Assembly (NCBI RefSeq): GCF_014205275.1
Contig: NZ_JACHND010000001.1
Span: 3,720,001-3,784,000 of the forward strand
Length of the DNA stretch: 64,000 bases
Direction of reading: 5' to 3'
DNA from: Sphaerisporangium siamense
Lineage (GTDB): Bacteria > Actinomycetota > Actinomycetes > Streptosporangiales > Streptosporangiaceae
This document shows, in pieces, positions 8,598 through 17,026 of the stretch. The notes beneath the pieces are model-generated. The model was given only the letters and a program-made list of their open reading frames with translations, ran no database searches and was not told where the DNA came from. The position numbers and the translations under genes are program-made. The stretch's first letter is position 1, and each line of letters begins with the position of its first letter.

Positions 8598-9977
8598 CTA
8601 CTCGACCACCGCGCCGCGCTGCCCGGCCCGGCGCGGCAGCCCGAGCAGGTCCTGCAGGGTGGGCGCCACGTCGTACAGCGACAGGCCCTCCCTGCGGCCG
8701 GGGGTGCGGCCGGTGCCGGACAGCACGAAGATGCCCTGCTCGGCGTGGTTGGCGTGGTCGGGTCCGGTGTCGTTGTCGGGCGAGTACAGGCCGCGGCCGA
8801 GGCCGAGCGTGGCGAGCGCGCGCCAGCGCAGGTCGCCGAAGTAGACGATCAGGTCCGGCGGGATCGCGTTGACCTCGGGGTACACGTCGGCGGGCCGCAT
8901 CGCCCGGTTGCCCATCGGCAGGCCGTCGGGGCCGGGGATCGCCTCGATGGCCGCGGCGATCTGGTCGAGCGTCGCGTCCAGCTCGCGCGCGGGCACCGTG
9001 CCCTGCGGCTCGCGGCCGGCCACGTTGAGGAAGATCCGGCCGTAGTAGCCGCCCTCGGCCCAGGCGGTGGTGCGCGACCAGTCGACCTTGGCATCGGCCA
9101 TCCGCGTCGGGCCGGACGGCTCCTCGGTCAGCACCAGCAGGCCCTGCCGCCGCAGCCACTCGTTGACGCAGAACCCGCCGACCATCGGCTGACCGCCGTG
9201 GTCGGACACGACCAGCACGGCGGTGCCGTCCGGCAGGGATTCGAGGAACGCCGCGAGGTGCCGGTCCAGGGCCCGGTAGTAGTCGCGGAAGACGTGCTCC
9301 CAGCGGTTGCCCGGCTCGTACCGGGGGTGCTCGGGGTCGCAGTACCGCCAGAAGCCGTGGTGCAACCGGTCCGGCCCCATGTCGACGAAGGCGAAGAAGT
9401 CCCATTCGCGGGTGCGGGCCATGTGCCCGGCGAGCGCGAAACGCTGCTCGGACATGTCGAAGATCTGCTGGGAGACGCGTTCCAGGTCGGGCGACCGGAA
9501 GTCGTTGACGTCGAGGTGATATCCGCCGGTAATGCGTTGTACTTCGTTACGAAGCTCGCGGGGAAACGTGAAGTCGGCGTCGGTCGAGGGCGCCATGAAA
9601 CACGACACCATTTCCCCGTGAATGGGGGCGGGAGGGTAGGTGCCCGGCATGCCGATGACGACGCTGCGCCGGCGTTCGGCGGACAGCGCGTCCCACAGTC
9701 GCGGCAGCGTGAACTTGTCCGACGAGGCGAAGGCCAGCGACCCGTAGCTGTGGTCGCGCCGGTCGCGGAAGCCGTAGACGCCCAGCTCGCCGGGGGTTCG
9801 GCCGGACATCATGCAGGCCCAGGCCGGCACCGTGATCGGGGGCACGACACTGCGCATGGGTCCCCACGCCGCGTCCTGCCGCAGCCGGGTCAGCGTCGGC
9901 ATGTCGGCGGCGAACCGGTCGAAGGCGAGCTGGGGAGTACCGCAGTCCAGCCCAATCAGAGCGACTCGTTGAGGCAT
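8598..9977 (-). CDS. Alkaline-phosphatase-superfamily phosphodiesterase/phosphatase (copy 4)
   Basis: 459 residues. Conserved elements are ALIGLDCGTP (metal Asp), ITVPAWACMMSG (nucleophile Thr), GPDRLHHGFW (Asp and His) and VVSDHGGQ (Asp-His). A His pair near the C-terminus (GPDHANHAEQGIF) fits the last metal ligand. It is the only AP copy on the minus strand and is transcribed alone. Its start lies just 23 bp from the divergent LLM start at 10001, so the two promoters must lie inside each other's coding regions or one gene is read from afar. Substrate unknown. Confidence 0.88.
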   Translation of the reverse strand: MPQRVALIGLDCGTPQLAFDRFAADMPTLTRLRQDAAWGPMRSVVPPITVPAWACMMSGRTPGELGVYGFRDRRDHSYGSLAFASSDKFTLPRLWDALSAERRRSVVIGMPGTYPPAPIHGEMVSCFMAPSTDADFTFPRELRNEVQRITGGYHLDVNDFRSPDLERVSQQIFDMSEQRFALAGHMARTREWDFFAFVDMGPDRLHHGFWRYCDPEHPRYEPGNRWEHVFRDYYRALDRHLAAFLESLPDGTAVLVVSDHGGQPMVGGFCVNEWLRRQGLLVLTEEPSGPTRMADAKVDWSRTTAWAEGGYYGRIFLNVAGREPQGTVPARELDATLDQIAAAIEAIPGPDGLPMGNRAMRPADVYPEVNAIPPDLIVYFGDLRWRALATLGLGRGLYSPDNDTGPDHANHAEQGIFVLSGTGRTPGRREGLSLYDVAPTLQDLLGLPRRAGQRGAVVE

Positions 9978-10000
9978 AACACGAAAATACCGGAGACGTC

Positions 10001-11071
10001 ATGAAGTTCGGATATTTCACGCACGTATGGGGCAATTCTGGACTGACCGCCGGGCAGCGGTACGAAACTCTCTGGAACGAAGTGGAGCTCGCCGACCGGC
10101 TCGGCTTCGACTACGCCTTCTCCGTCGAGCACCACTTCTCCCCGGAGGAGAGCTGGATGCCCTCCCCGACGATCTTCTGCACCGGCGCCGCGCTGCGCAC
10201 CGAGCGGATCAGGCTCGGGCCGATGGGCTACATCCCGCCCCTCTACAACCCGATCCGGGTCGTGGAGGAGATCGCTGCCCTCGACCACGTGACCGGCGGG
10301 CGGCTCGACGTCGGGCTCACCTCCGGGCTGATGCGGTCGTTCTTCGACCCCTACGGCGCCGACTTCGACCGGCGGCGTGAGCTGACCCAGGAGTGCCTGG
10401 AGCTGATCCGGGTCGCGCTGGCCGCCGACGGGCCGTTCTCCTTCGAGGGCTCCGCGCACAGCTACCACGACCTGACCCTGTCCTTCGGCCCGGTGCAGCG
10501 CCCGCACCCGCCGCTGTGGATCCCCACCCGCGACCGCAACATGCTGCGCTACCTCGCGCGGATCGGCGCGCACACCTCCTCGACGATGATCGTGCCGCGC
10601 TCCGCGCTCGGCCTGGTGTACCGGCACTACGTGCGCTGGTGGCAGGAGGCCGGGCACCCCGGCAAGCCCGACATCGGCTACTGGACGCTGATCCACGTCG
10701 CCGACGACGACGAGGAGGCGGTGGAGCGCGCGGCGCCGCACGTCATCCACACCCTGACCAAGGTGCTGGGGTACGGGCGCAACACCTCCGAGCCGATCGG
10801 CGGCGGGTACGGCCGGCGGGCCGCGCTCAGCACCGACGACATCCTGCGGCACGCGGGCGACATGAACTTCCTGATGGAGCACAACCTGGTCTTCGCCGGG
10901 TCGCCCGCGACCGTGGCCGACCAGATCCGCAGGGCCGCCCAGGAGGGCTGCTTCAACACGCTGCTGGGCGAGTTCAACTTCGGCTCGCTGGACTGGCGGG
11001 AGCTGTCGGGGTCGATGCGGAGGTTCGCCGAGGAGGTCATCCCGGCCCTGGCGGACTTCGAGCCGTACTGA
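10001..11071 (+). CDS. LLM-class flavin/F420-dependent oxidoreductase
   Basis: 356 residues, full-length luciferase-like monooxygenase fold. Typical segments are FAYSVEHHF-like FDYAFSVEHHFSPEE, ERIRLGPMGYIPPLYNPIRV and LDHVTGGRLDVGLTSG. Members use reduced flavin or F420 for hydroxylation or hydride transfer. ATG at 10001 with CGGAGA upstream. It leads a six-gene operon with a micro-ORF, a carrier protein, a transglutaminase-like protein and two AHBA genes, so it likely oxidises a pathway intermediate. Reaction not predictable from sequence. Confidence 0.88.
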   Translation: MKFGYFTHVWGNSGLTAGQRYETLWNEVELADRLGFDYAFSVEHHFSPEESWMPSPTIFCTGAALRTERIRLGPMGYIPPLYNPIRVVEEIAALDHVTGGRLDVGLTSGLMRSFFDPYGADFDRRRELTQECLELIRVALAADGPFSFEGSAHSYHDLTLSFGPVQRPHPPLWIPTRDRNMLRYLARIGAHTSSTMIVPRSALGLVYRHYVRWWQEAGHPGKPDIGYWTLIHVADDDEEAVERAAPHVIHTLTKVLGYGRNTSEPIGGGYGRRAALSTDDILRHAGDMNFLMEHNLVFAGSPATVADQIRRAAQEGCFNTLLGEFNFGSLDWRELSGSMRRFAEEVIPALADFEPY

Positions 11072-11095
11072 GCGGGACGAACAGAAGGAGGAGCC

Positions 11096-11221
11096 GTGGA
11101 ACCGGAGCGGATCGACCAGGACACCGAGACGGACGCCGGCCCCGCCGGGCCGGAAATCTACAGCCGCGAGGAGGAGGAACAGCTCGCGGCGCGGCTGCAG
11201 GAACTGGGCTACATCGAGTGA
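11096..11221 (+). CDS. 41-residue peptide ending in an AP-type RLxxLGYxE tail
   Basis: A short ORF (GTG at 11096) preceded by AAGGAGGA at ideal spacing, 24 nt after the LLM stop and 13 nt before the carrier protein ATG. The peptide is very acidic and ends EEEEQLAARLQELGYIE. That end resembles the C-terminal tail of AP copy 1 (SQRLREMGYL). It looks like a detached tail or docking peptide rather than an enzyme. Coding status rests on the strong ribosome site, the fit into the operon gap and the tail similarity. Confidence 0.6.
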   Translation: MEPERIDQDTETDAGPAGPEIYSREEEEQLAARLQELGYIE

Positions 11222-11234
11222 AGAGCGAGGCACG

Positions 11235-11486
11235 ATGCCGGAGGGCATGTCCGCGGCGGAGTTCGCGGACTATCTGACCAGATCGGTCGGCAGGGCGGGC
11301 ACGGCGCTGGACCGGGACCGGCCGCTCGGCGAGCAGCTCGACGTGGACTCCTCCCGGCTGATGGAGCTGTCGATCGCGCTGGAGCTGGAGCTCGGCATGG
11401 ACCTGCCCGACGACGTCGACCTGCGCGCGCTCAGCCCCGCCGCGCTGTACCGCGACTACCGCGCCGACTCCCGTGCCGGCGACTGA
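11235..11486 (+). CDS. Acyl carrier protein-like protein (copy 2)
   Basis: 83 residues. The predicted phosphopantetheine Ser is in QLDVDSSRLMELSIALE (about residue 39); LGMDLPDDVDLRALSP after it fits helices II-III of a carrier protein. It differs clearly from the copy at 3177, suggesting a separate acyl or amino-aryl cargo. It overlaps the transglutaminase-like gene by 14 nt, a hint that the two proteins work together. Confidence 0.82.
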   Translation: MPEGMSAAEFADYLTRSVGRAGTALDRDRPLGEQLDVDSSRLMELSIALELELGMDLPDDVDLRALSPAALYRDYRADSRAGD

Positions 11487-12396
11487 CGCGGTGGCGGCGC
11501 CGGACGTCGCCACCGACCGGCTGGCCGAGCTGGTGGACCTGGTGCGGCGGGTGCCGGACGAGGTCCGCCGGTTCTCGCTGCCCGCCGAGGCGGCCAGGAC
11601 GCTGCACCGCGTCGACACGGCGCTGCTCGACCGCCTGGTGGCGCTCGGCCTGCCGCACGTGGAATGCGGGGCGGTCCGGCTGTTCGACGACCACGACATG
11701 AGCAACATCGCGCTCCACCTGGGGCTGATGTCGGTGCGGCGGCGGGCGATGCGCGCCTGGTCCAGCGCGCTGCGCCTCGGCGGCGAGGGCAGCCCGGCGC
11801 GGCGCGTCCACTTCGTCCCCGGCTGCCCGGCGCCGGGGCACCCGGGGCCGTGCCGCTACCAGGTGCTGGCGCCCGGCGGGACGCGCCGGGAGTGCGTGGC
11901 GGGCCCCGACCCGACGGCACCGGTCATGTCGCTGGACCTGCGGGTGCGCGCCGACTGGCCGGAACCGCCGCCCGCGGCGCTGGAGCTGATGGCCGAGGTG
12001 CGGCCGGTGCGGTTCTTCCTGCTGCCGGAGGCGATCCGCTGGGACCTGGGCTTCCTGCGCAGGACGGGCCTCGCCGACTGCGGCGGGGTGGCCAAGTACC
12101 TGGTGGCCGAGGGGCGGCGGCGCGGGATACCGGTGCGGTTCTCCTTCGGGCTGCTGGTCTCCAAGCCGTACTCGACGCCGCACTGCTGGGCGGAGTTCGA
12201 GGTGGACGGGACCTGGGTACCGGTGGACCCGCTGATGGTCGCGGCCATGTGCGCGTGGGCGGGGCTGCCCGCGGCCGAGTGGCCGGCGTCGCGGTCGCCG
12301 GGCGCGCTGTTCTGCCGGCTGACCGACCGGTTCACCCGGGTGGCCGTCCACGACGGACTGTGGGCGGCCCTGTCTCTGCCAACGGAGGTAGTGTGA
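11473..12396 (+). CDS. Transglutaminase-like (Cys-His-Asp) enzyme
   Basis: 307 residues. The C-terminal half has a transglutaminase-core pattern: Cys in GLADCGGVAKYLV, His in STPHCWAEFEVDGTW and Asp in VPVDPL, in the order and spacing of a Cys-His-Asp triad. Such folds occur as proteases, amidases and, in some antibiotic pathways, as acyltransferases forming amides from carrier-bound acyl groups. The overlap with a carrier protein gene favours acyl transfer, but that is inference. The N-terminal 150 residues are not recognised. GTG start inside the carrier gene; the stop (TGA) shares one base with the next ATG. Confidence 0.75.
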   Translation: MPATDAVAAPDVATDRLAELVDLVRRVPDEVRRFSLPAEAARTLHRVDTALLDRLVALGLPHVECGAVRLFDDHDMSNIALHLGLMSVRRRAMRAWSSALRLGGEGSPARRVHFVPGCPAPGHPGPCRYQVLAPGGTRRECVAGPDPTAPVMSLDLRVRADWPEPPPAALELMAEVRPVRFFLLPEAIRWDLGFLRRTGLADCGGVAKYLVAEGRRRGIPVRFSFGLLVSKPYSTPHCWAEFEVDGTWVPVDPLMVAAMCAWAGLPAAEWPASRSPGALFCRLTDRFTRVAVHDGLWAALSLPTEVV

Positions 12397-13058
12397 TGGG
12401 CGCCGCCCAGAGGGATATCCGCGCCGTCGTGTTCGACCTCGACGGCGTCCTGGTGGACAGCTTCGCCGTGATGCGCGAGGCGTTCACGATCGCCTACGCC
12501 GAGGTCGTGGGGCCGGGCGCGCCGCCGTTCGAGGAGTACAGCCGCCACCTGGGCCTGTACTTCCCCGACATCATGCGCATGATGGGCCTGCCGCTGGAGA
12601 TGGAGGAGCCGTTCATCGAGGCCAGCCGGCGGCTGACCGACCGGGTGCGGGTCTACGACGGCGTGCCGGACATGCTGGCGTCGCTGCGGGACGCCGGGCT
12701 GGTGACCGGCGTGGCCACCGGCAAGCACGGGTGGCGGGCGCGGGCGCTGCTGGAGGCGGTCGGCCTGTCGCCCGCGCTGGACGTGGTGATCGGCAGCGAC
12801 GAGGTGTCCCGGCCGAAACCCGCGCCCGACATCGTCCAGGCGTGCCTGGACAAGCTGGGCGTGCCGCCGCGGCGGGCGATGTACGTGGGCGACGCCCCGG
12901 CCGACATGCGCAGCGCCCGGGCGGCGGCGGTGCTCGCCGTGGCCGCGCTGTGGGGCGGCGACGGCCAGGGGCCTGAGGCGCTGCTCGCCGAGCGGCCCGA
13001 CCTGGTGTGCGCGCGGCCGTCGGACGTGGTGGCGGCGGCGGTGACCGGCGATGCCTGA
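12396..13058 (+). CDS. HAD phosphatase, RifM-like (AHBA pathway)
   Basis: 220 residues of the phosphoglycolate-phosphatase type: VVFDLDGVLVDS (nucleophile and acid Asp), GVATGKHG (motif II/III region), KPAPDIVQACLDKLG (motif III Lys) and YVGDAPADM (motif IV). In AHBA clusters a HAD protein of this kind (RifM) belongs to the kanosamine/aminoDAHP branch. The assignment rests on the neighbouring RifJ-like gene (8-nt overlap) and the other AHBA genes downstream. ATG at 12396 shares one base with the upstream stop. Confidence 0.85.
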   Translation: MGAAQRDIRAVVFDLDGVLVDSFAVMREAFTIAYAEVVGPGAPPFEEYSRHLGLYFPDIMRMMGLPLEMEEPFIEASRRLTDRVRVYDGVPDMLASLRDAGLVTGVATGKHGWRARALLEAVGLSPALDVVIGSDEVSRPKPAPDIVQACLDKLGVPPRRAMYVGDAPADMRSARAAAVLAVAALWGGDGQGPEALLAERPDLVCARPSDVVAAAVTGDA

Positions 13059-13500
13059 GATCCTGCTGCTCAACGGCCCGAACCTCGGCATACTCGGCCG
13101 CCGGCAGGTGCACGTCTACGGCACCGACACGCTGGCCGACATCGAGCGCGCGGTGGCCGACGAGATCGCCCCGGAGTACAAGCTGGCCGGGGTCCAGCGC
13201 GACGGCGAGGGCGAGCTGATCGGCGCGGTCCAGGACCACTACCACGTGGCCGGCGCGATCGTGAACCCCGGCGCGCTCATGATCGCCGGCTGGGGCCTGC
13301 GCGACGCGCTGGAGAGCTTCCCCGCCCCGTGGATCGAGGTGCACCTGTCGAACGTCTGGGCCCGGGAGTCCTTCCGCCACGAGTCCATCACCGCCGCGCT
13401 CTCCGCCGGCGTGATCGCGGGCTTCGGCGCGCACGGCTACCGCCTCGCCGCCAAGGCCCTCCTGCACATCCTGGCGACCCGCCCCGCCGGGTCGCCCTGA
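13051..13500 (+). CDS. Type II dehydroquinate dehydratase, RifJ-like aminoDHQ dehydratase
   Basis: 149 residues, the normal length of a type II 3-dehydroquinase. Signature LLNGPNLGILGRRQVHVYG starts the protein; NPGALMIAGWGLRDAL and WIEVHLSNVWARESFRH carry the Asn and His/Arg substrate-binding residues. In an AHBA cluster this enzyme converts 5-deoxy-5-amino-3-dehydroquinate to the dehydroshikimate analogue that AHBA synthase aromatises. The usual catalytic Tyr region is altered (GRRQVHVYG retains a Tyr). Starts inside the RifM-like gene; converges with the LLM gene 18 bp away. Confidence 0.9.
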   Translation: MPEILLLNGPNLGILGRRQVHVYGTDTLADIERAVADEIAPEYKLAGVQRDGEGELIGAVQDHYHVAGAIVNPGALMIAGWGLRDALESFPAPWIEVHLSNVWARESFRHESITAALSAGVIAGFGAHGYRLAAKALLHILATRPAGSP

Positions 13501-13518
13501 CGTGGCGGCCGCGGCCCG

Positions 13519-14514
13519 CTAGGCGGGGGCGGGCGCGGCGGCCGGCGTGACGAGCGGGACGACCTCGGTCTTGAACGCCTCCAGGCTGGTGGTCTCGGGG
13601 TAGTCGCGGAAGGACACCACCATCTCGGTGATCCCGGTGTCCACGTACCGCTGCACCTGCCTGGCAACCGACGGCACCGTGCCGACGAGGTTGCGCTCGG
13701 CGTAGTTGTCGGGGTGGGCGCTCCAGAACGCGATCACGAACGGGCTGCCCAGCCAGCGGTCCCGCGCGATGTTGTCGGGGAAGATCCGGCACTCGACGTG
13801 GACGGCCTCGGCGATGCCGGACGGGTCGCGGCCCGCCCGCGAGCACGCCTCACGCAGCCGCGCCCGGCCCGCGGCCACCTCCGCCGGGCCGCCCTGCCAC
13901 ACGACCTGGTCGGCGCGGCGCGCGGCCAGCTCGACGTCACCCTCGATCCGGTCGGCCTGTAACCGCACCGGCGGCGCCTGGACCGGCGGGGGAGCGCAGT
14001 GGGCGTCCTTGAGCCGCCAGTGCTCGCCCGTGTACGTCACGGCGGGCTCGCTCCACAGCAGGCGCAGCGCCTCGACCTGCTCGTCCAGGATGGCCAGCCG
14101 CTCGGCCGGCGCGGGCGTCGCCCACCCGTAGGACTCGTACCCGCACGGGTGGCTCCCCGCGCCGAGCCCCAGCACGACCCGGCCGCCGCTCGCCACGTCC
14201 AGCGTCGCCGCCCGCTTGGCCAGCGCGCCCGGGTGGTGGTACGGCGCGCAGGGCACCTGGACGCCGATCCGCGCCCGGGCGGTGACCCCGGCCACCGCCG
14301 CCGCGGCGATCCAGCAGTCGAAGACCGGCTCCGGCGAGCGCCGCGGCTGGGTGTCCACGCAGTCCTGCACCCACAGCTCGTCGTACCCGAGGCGCTCGGC
14401 CAGCTCGCCCACCTCGGTCATGCGCCGCCAGGCCGCCGCGGGATCCCATCCGGAGAACTCCTGGTTCACCCCGTGTGGCAGGAAAGCGCCCCACCGAAAT
14501 CCGCCGGGTTTCAC
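13519..14514 (-). CDS. LLM-class flavin/F420-dependent oxidoreductase
   Basis: 331 residues using GTG at 14514, which gives a normal family N-terminus (FRWGAFLPHGVNQEFSGWDP); the longer frame would cross the divergent control region. Motifs RLGYDELWVQDC, IGVQVPCAPYHHPGALAK and GGRVVLGLGAGSHPCGYESYG mark an F420-dependent or related LLM oxidoreductase. Third LLM in the window. Transcribed alone, divergent from the 14630 operon. Its role is presumably redox tailoring. Confidence 0.85.
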   Translation of the reverse strand: MKPGGFRWGAFLPHGVNQEFSGWDPAAAWRRMTEVGELAERLGYDELWVQDCVDTQPRRSPEPVFDCWIAAAAVAGVTARARIGVQVPCAPYHHPGALAKRAATLDVASGGRVVLGLGAGSHPCGYESYGWATPAPAERLAILDEQVEALRLLWSEPAVTYTGEHWRLKDAHCAPPPVQAPPVRLQADRIEGDVELAARRADQVVWQGGPAEVAAGRARLREACSRAGRDPSGIAEAVHVECRIFPDNIARDRWLGSPFVIAFWSAHPDNYAERNLVGTVPSVARQVQRYVDTGITEMVVSFRDYPETTSLEAFKTEVVPLVTPAAAPAPA

Positions 14515-14528
14515 AGTCGAGTCACCTA

Positions 14529-14585
14529 CTTCGTCAAGTCGCTCCTGTATATAGTCGGTGCCCTCACCTAGGCTACCGCTAGGTG
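14529..14585. promoter_or_regulatory. Divergent control region with palindrome and repeated 14-mer
   Basis: Between the minus-strand LLM gene (14514) and the 14630 operon lies a perfect inverted repeat CACCTAG-N7-CTAGGTG (14565-14585). On the minus strand it is followed after 22 nt by GCGACTTGACGAAG (14542-14529), identical to 1479-1492. A TATATA stretch lies between them (about 14549-14553). An operator for a cluster regulator is plausible; no regulator gene is present in the window. Confidence 0.45.
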
Positions 14586-14629
14586 CCCCAATATGCGAAG
14601 TACGTCCGGCCAAAGAAAGGGATTCCGAC

Positions 14630-15493
14630 GTGGCGGACGCGGATATTCTCGATAGAGCCGAAGAGTTCTTGTGGCGTAACGCCCGGCTGGTCGACCGGCT
14701 GCGTTTCGAGCACCTATTCCGCGGAGGCGGCAGCGACCTGCCCGTCGCCGCGGTGCGCGCCTACCAGAATTCCGACGGCGGGTTCGGCAACGCGCTCGAA
14801 CCCGACCTGCGCGGCCCGGGCAGCCAGCCCGAGCCGACCAACCTCGCGCTGCAGATGCTCGACGAGCTCGGCGCGACCGGCGACCCCGCCGTGCCGAAGG
14901 CGCTGGACTACCTCGCCTCGATCACCCGGCCCGACGGCGGCGTCCCCTTCGTCCTGCCGTCGTCGCGGCGCTACCCGCACGCGCCGTGGTGGCGGACCGA
15001 GGACGACCCGCCGGGCACCCTGGTGGCGACCGCGAATGTCGTGGGCACCCTGTATAAGAACGGAATCCGGCATTCCTGGACGGAGCCCGCGACCGAGTTC
15101 TGCTGGCGGGAACTGGAACGCCTCACCGGCACCTGGCCGTACGAGGCCCGGTCGTTCATCCCATTTCTGGATTATGTCCCGGACCGGGCGCGCGCCGAGG
15201 CCGTGTTCGAGCGGGTCGGAAAACTGATTCTCCAGATCGTGGAATTCGACCCCGACGCCGAGGGCGAAGTGCACAGACCACTCGATTTCGCACCCCGTCC
15301 TGACACCATCGCACGGCGGCTGTTCGGCGACGACGTCATCGAAAAGCACCTCGACGCGCTCGTCGCCGCCCAGGAGGACGACGGCGGCTGGACCTTCGAC
15401 TGGCAGGTCTGGACCCCGGTGACCGAGCCGGAATGGCGCGGCTGGGTCACGGTCCGCGCACTGAAGACCCTGCGGGCGTACGACCGGCTCTGA
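14630..15493 (+). CDS. Alpha/alpha-barrel (prenyltransferase/cyclase-repeat-like) protein, copy 1
   Basis: 287 residues with repeats of the squalene-cyclase/prenyltransferase type: YQNSDGGFGNALEPDL, RPDGGVPFVLP and AQEDDGGWTFDWQVW. The QxxDGGFG/GGW pattern suggests an alpha/alpha toroid without an obvious DDxD or metal site, so catalysis is uncertain. A close paralogue lies at 27184. GTG at 14630 with AAAGG upstream is chosen over an upstream ATG because the paralogue begins at the same point. First gene of a roughly 12-kb operon running to the deacetylase at 26225. Confidence 0.8.
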   Translation: MADADILDRAEEFLWRNARLVDRLRFEHLFRGGGSDLPVAAVRAYQNSDGGFGNALEPDLRGPGSQPEPTNLALQMLDELGATGDPAVPKALDYLASITRPDGGVPFVLPSSRRYPHAPWWRTEDDPPGTLVATANVVGTLYKNGIRHSWTEPATEFCWRELERLTGTWPYEARSFIPFLDYVPDRARAEAVFERVGKLILQIVEFDPDAEGEVHRPLDFAPRPDTIARRLFGDDVIEKHLDALVAAQEDDGGWTFDWQVWTPVTEPEWRGWVTVRALKTLRAYDRL

Positions 15494-15502
15494 GGCGGCG
15501 GC

Positions 15503-16996
15503 ATGGCTGACACCGCACCATTCCCCATGTGGATCGGCGGCCGTCCCGTGCCCGCCGCCGAGGGCGAGACGTTCGCCTCCTACGAACCGGCGACCGGCAC
15601 GCGCCTCGCCGACGTTCCCCGGGCGACGTCACCCGACGTCCGGGCCGCCGTGCGCGCGGCCCGGGCCGCCTTCGACGAAGGGCCCTGGCCCCGGCTGCGG
15701 CCCGGCGAGCGCGCCGCCGTGCTGCGCCGCGTCGCCGGCCGCCTCGCCGCCGAGTCCGCCCGGCTCGCCGAGCTGGAGGTGCGCGACACCGGCAGCACCA
15801 TCCGCAAGGCGACGCACGTCGACGTCGCCGGGGCCGCCGCCGCGTTCGAGTGGTGCGCCTGGTGGGCGGAGTCCCTGGACACCCACGAGCCGCCCGGCCC
15901 CGCGGCCGAGTACCTGCACTGGCGGCCGGTCGGCGTGGTCGCCGCCATCACCCCGTGGAACTTCCCGCTGCTGCTGGCCGCCTCCCGGGTCGCCCCCGCG
16001 ATCGCCGCCGGCAACGCGTGCGTGCTCAAGCCCGCCTCCTTCACCTCGCTGACCTCGCTGGAGCTCGGCCGCGTCGCCCACGAGGCCGGCCTCCCCCCGG
16101 GCGTGCTCAACGTCGTGACCGGCCCCGGCGCCGCCGTCGGCGACGAACTGGCCAGGAGCCCCGAGGTGGACCTCGTGACGCTGACCGGCTCCGACGGCGT
16201 GGGGGAGCAGGTGCGGGCCGCGGCGGCGGGCGCGGTCCGGCTCGACCTCGGCGGCAAGTCGGCCAACGTCGTGCTCGACGACGCCGACCTCGACCACGCC
16301 GCCTCCGGCGCGCTGTGGGGCTGCTTCTTCCACAACGGCCAGATCTGCATGGCCGGCGCGCGGCTCATCGCCGCCGACCCGGTGTACGACGAACTGGTCG
16401 CCCTGCTCGCCAAGCGCGCCCCGCTGCTGCGGCTCGGCGACCCCCTCGACCCGGCCACCGACCTCGGCCCGCTGATCACCCGCCAGCAGGCGCGCACCGT
16501 GCGCCGGCACGTCCAGGCCGCGGTGGCCGACGGAGCGGCGCTGCGCTGCGGCGGCGACGGCCCCGGCGTCCTCCCCGCGGGGCTGGACGCCGCCGCGTAC
16601 TTCCGCCCGACCGTGCTCGCCGACGTCGCGCCGGACAGCGCCGCCGCGCAGGAGGAGATCTTCGGCCCGGTGCTGTCGGTGATCCGGGTGCGGTCCGACG
16701 ACGAGGCCGTGGCGGTCGCCAACGGCACCCGGTACGGGCTGAGCGCGGCGGTGTGGTCCGGCGACCCCCGGCGCGCGGCCGGCGTCGCCGAGCGGCTGCG
16801 CGCCGACACCGTGTGGATCAACGACTACCGGATGGTCGACGTCACCCGGCCGGGCGCCCCGGGGACCGCCGCCGACCGGCACTGGAACCGGCTGACCAAC
16901 GAGCTCGATCACTACCGGCGGCGACAGCGCGTAGACGCGGCCGTGGACGCCGGCCGCAGGCGGCGCAACTACGACCTACTGAGCGGCGAGATCTGA
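15503..16996 (+). CDS. Aldehyde dehydrogenase family protein with Glu-to-Asp change
   Basis: 497 residues, full-length NAD(P)-dependent aldehyde dehydrogenase. Asn153 in TPWNFPLL, Lys176 in VLKPAS and the catalytic Cys282 in HNGQICMAGARL are present. The usual general-base Glu of the ELGGK motif is Asp248 here (LDLGGKS). EEIFGPVLSV near the end is conserved. It may oxidise a sugar- or side-chain-derived aldehyde, or have a modified activity because of the Asp. Starts 9 nt after the barrel protein. Confidence 0.9.
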   Translation: MADTAPFPMWIGGRPVPAAEGETFASYEPATGTRLADVPRATSPDVRAAVRAARAAFDEGPWPRLRPGERAAVLRRVAGRLAAESARLAELEVRDTGSTIRKATHVDVAGAAAAFEWCAWWAESLDTHEPPGPAAEYLHWRPVGVVAAITPWNFPLLLAASRVAPAIAAGNACVLKPASFTSLTSLELGRVAHEAGLPPGVLNVVTGPGAAVGDELARSPEVDLVTLTGSDGVGEQVRAAAAGAVRLDLGGKSANVVLDDADLDHAASGALWGCFFHNGQICMAGARLIAADPVYDELVALLAKRAPLLRLGDPLDPATDLGPLITRQQARTVRRHVQAAVADGAALRCGGDGPGVLPAGLDAAAYFRPTVLADVAPDSAAAQEEIFGPVLSVIRVRSDDEAVAVANGTRYGLSAAVWSGDPRRAAGVAERLRADTVWINDYRMVDVTRPGAPGTAADRHWNRLTNELDHYRRRQRVDAAVDAGRRRRNYDLLSGEI

Positions 16997-17026
16997 CCCG
17001 TCGGCTCAGGGAGCAGGAGACACGCC

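Noticed and set aside
6649..9405. 918-codon minus-strand frame
   Set aside because: Antisense shadow of the B12 radical SAM gene and out-of-frame reading of AP copy 4; no domain and His/Val/Gly/Arg-biased composition.
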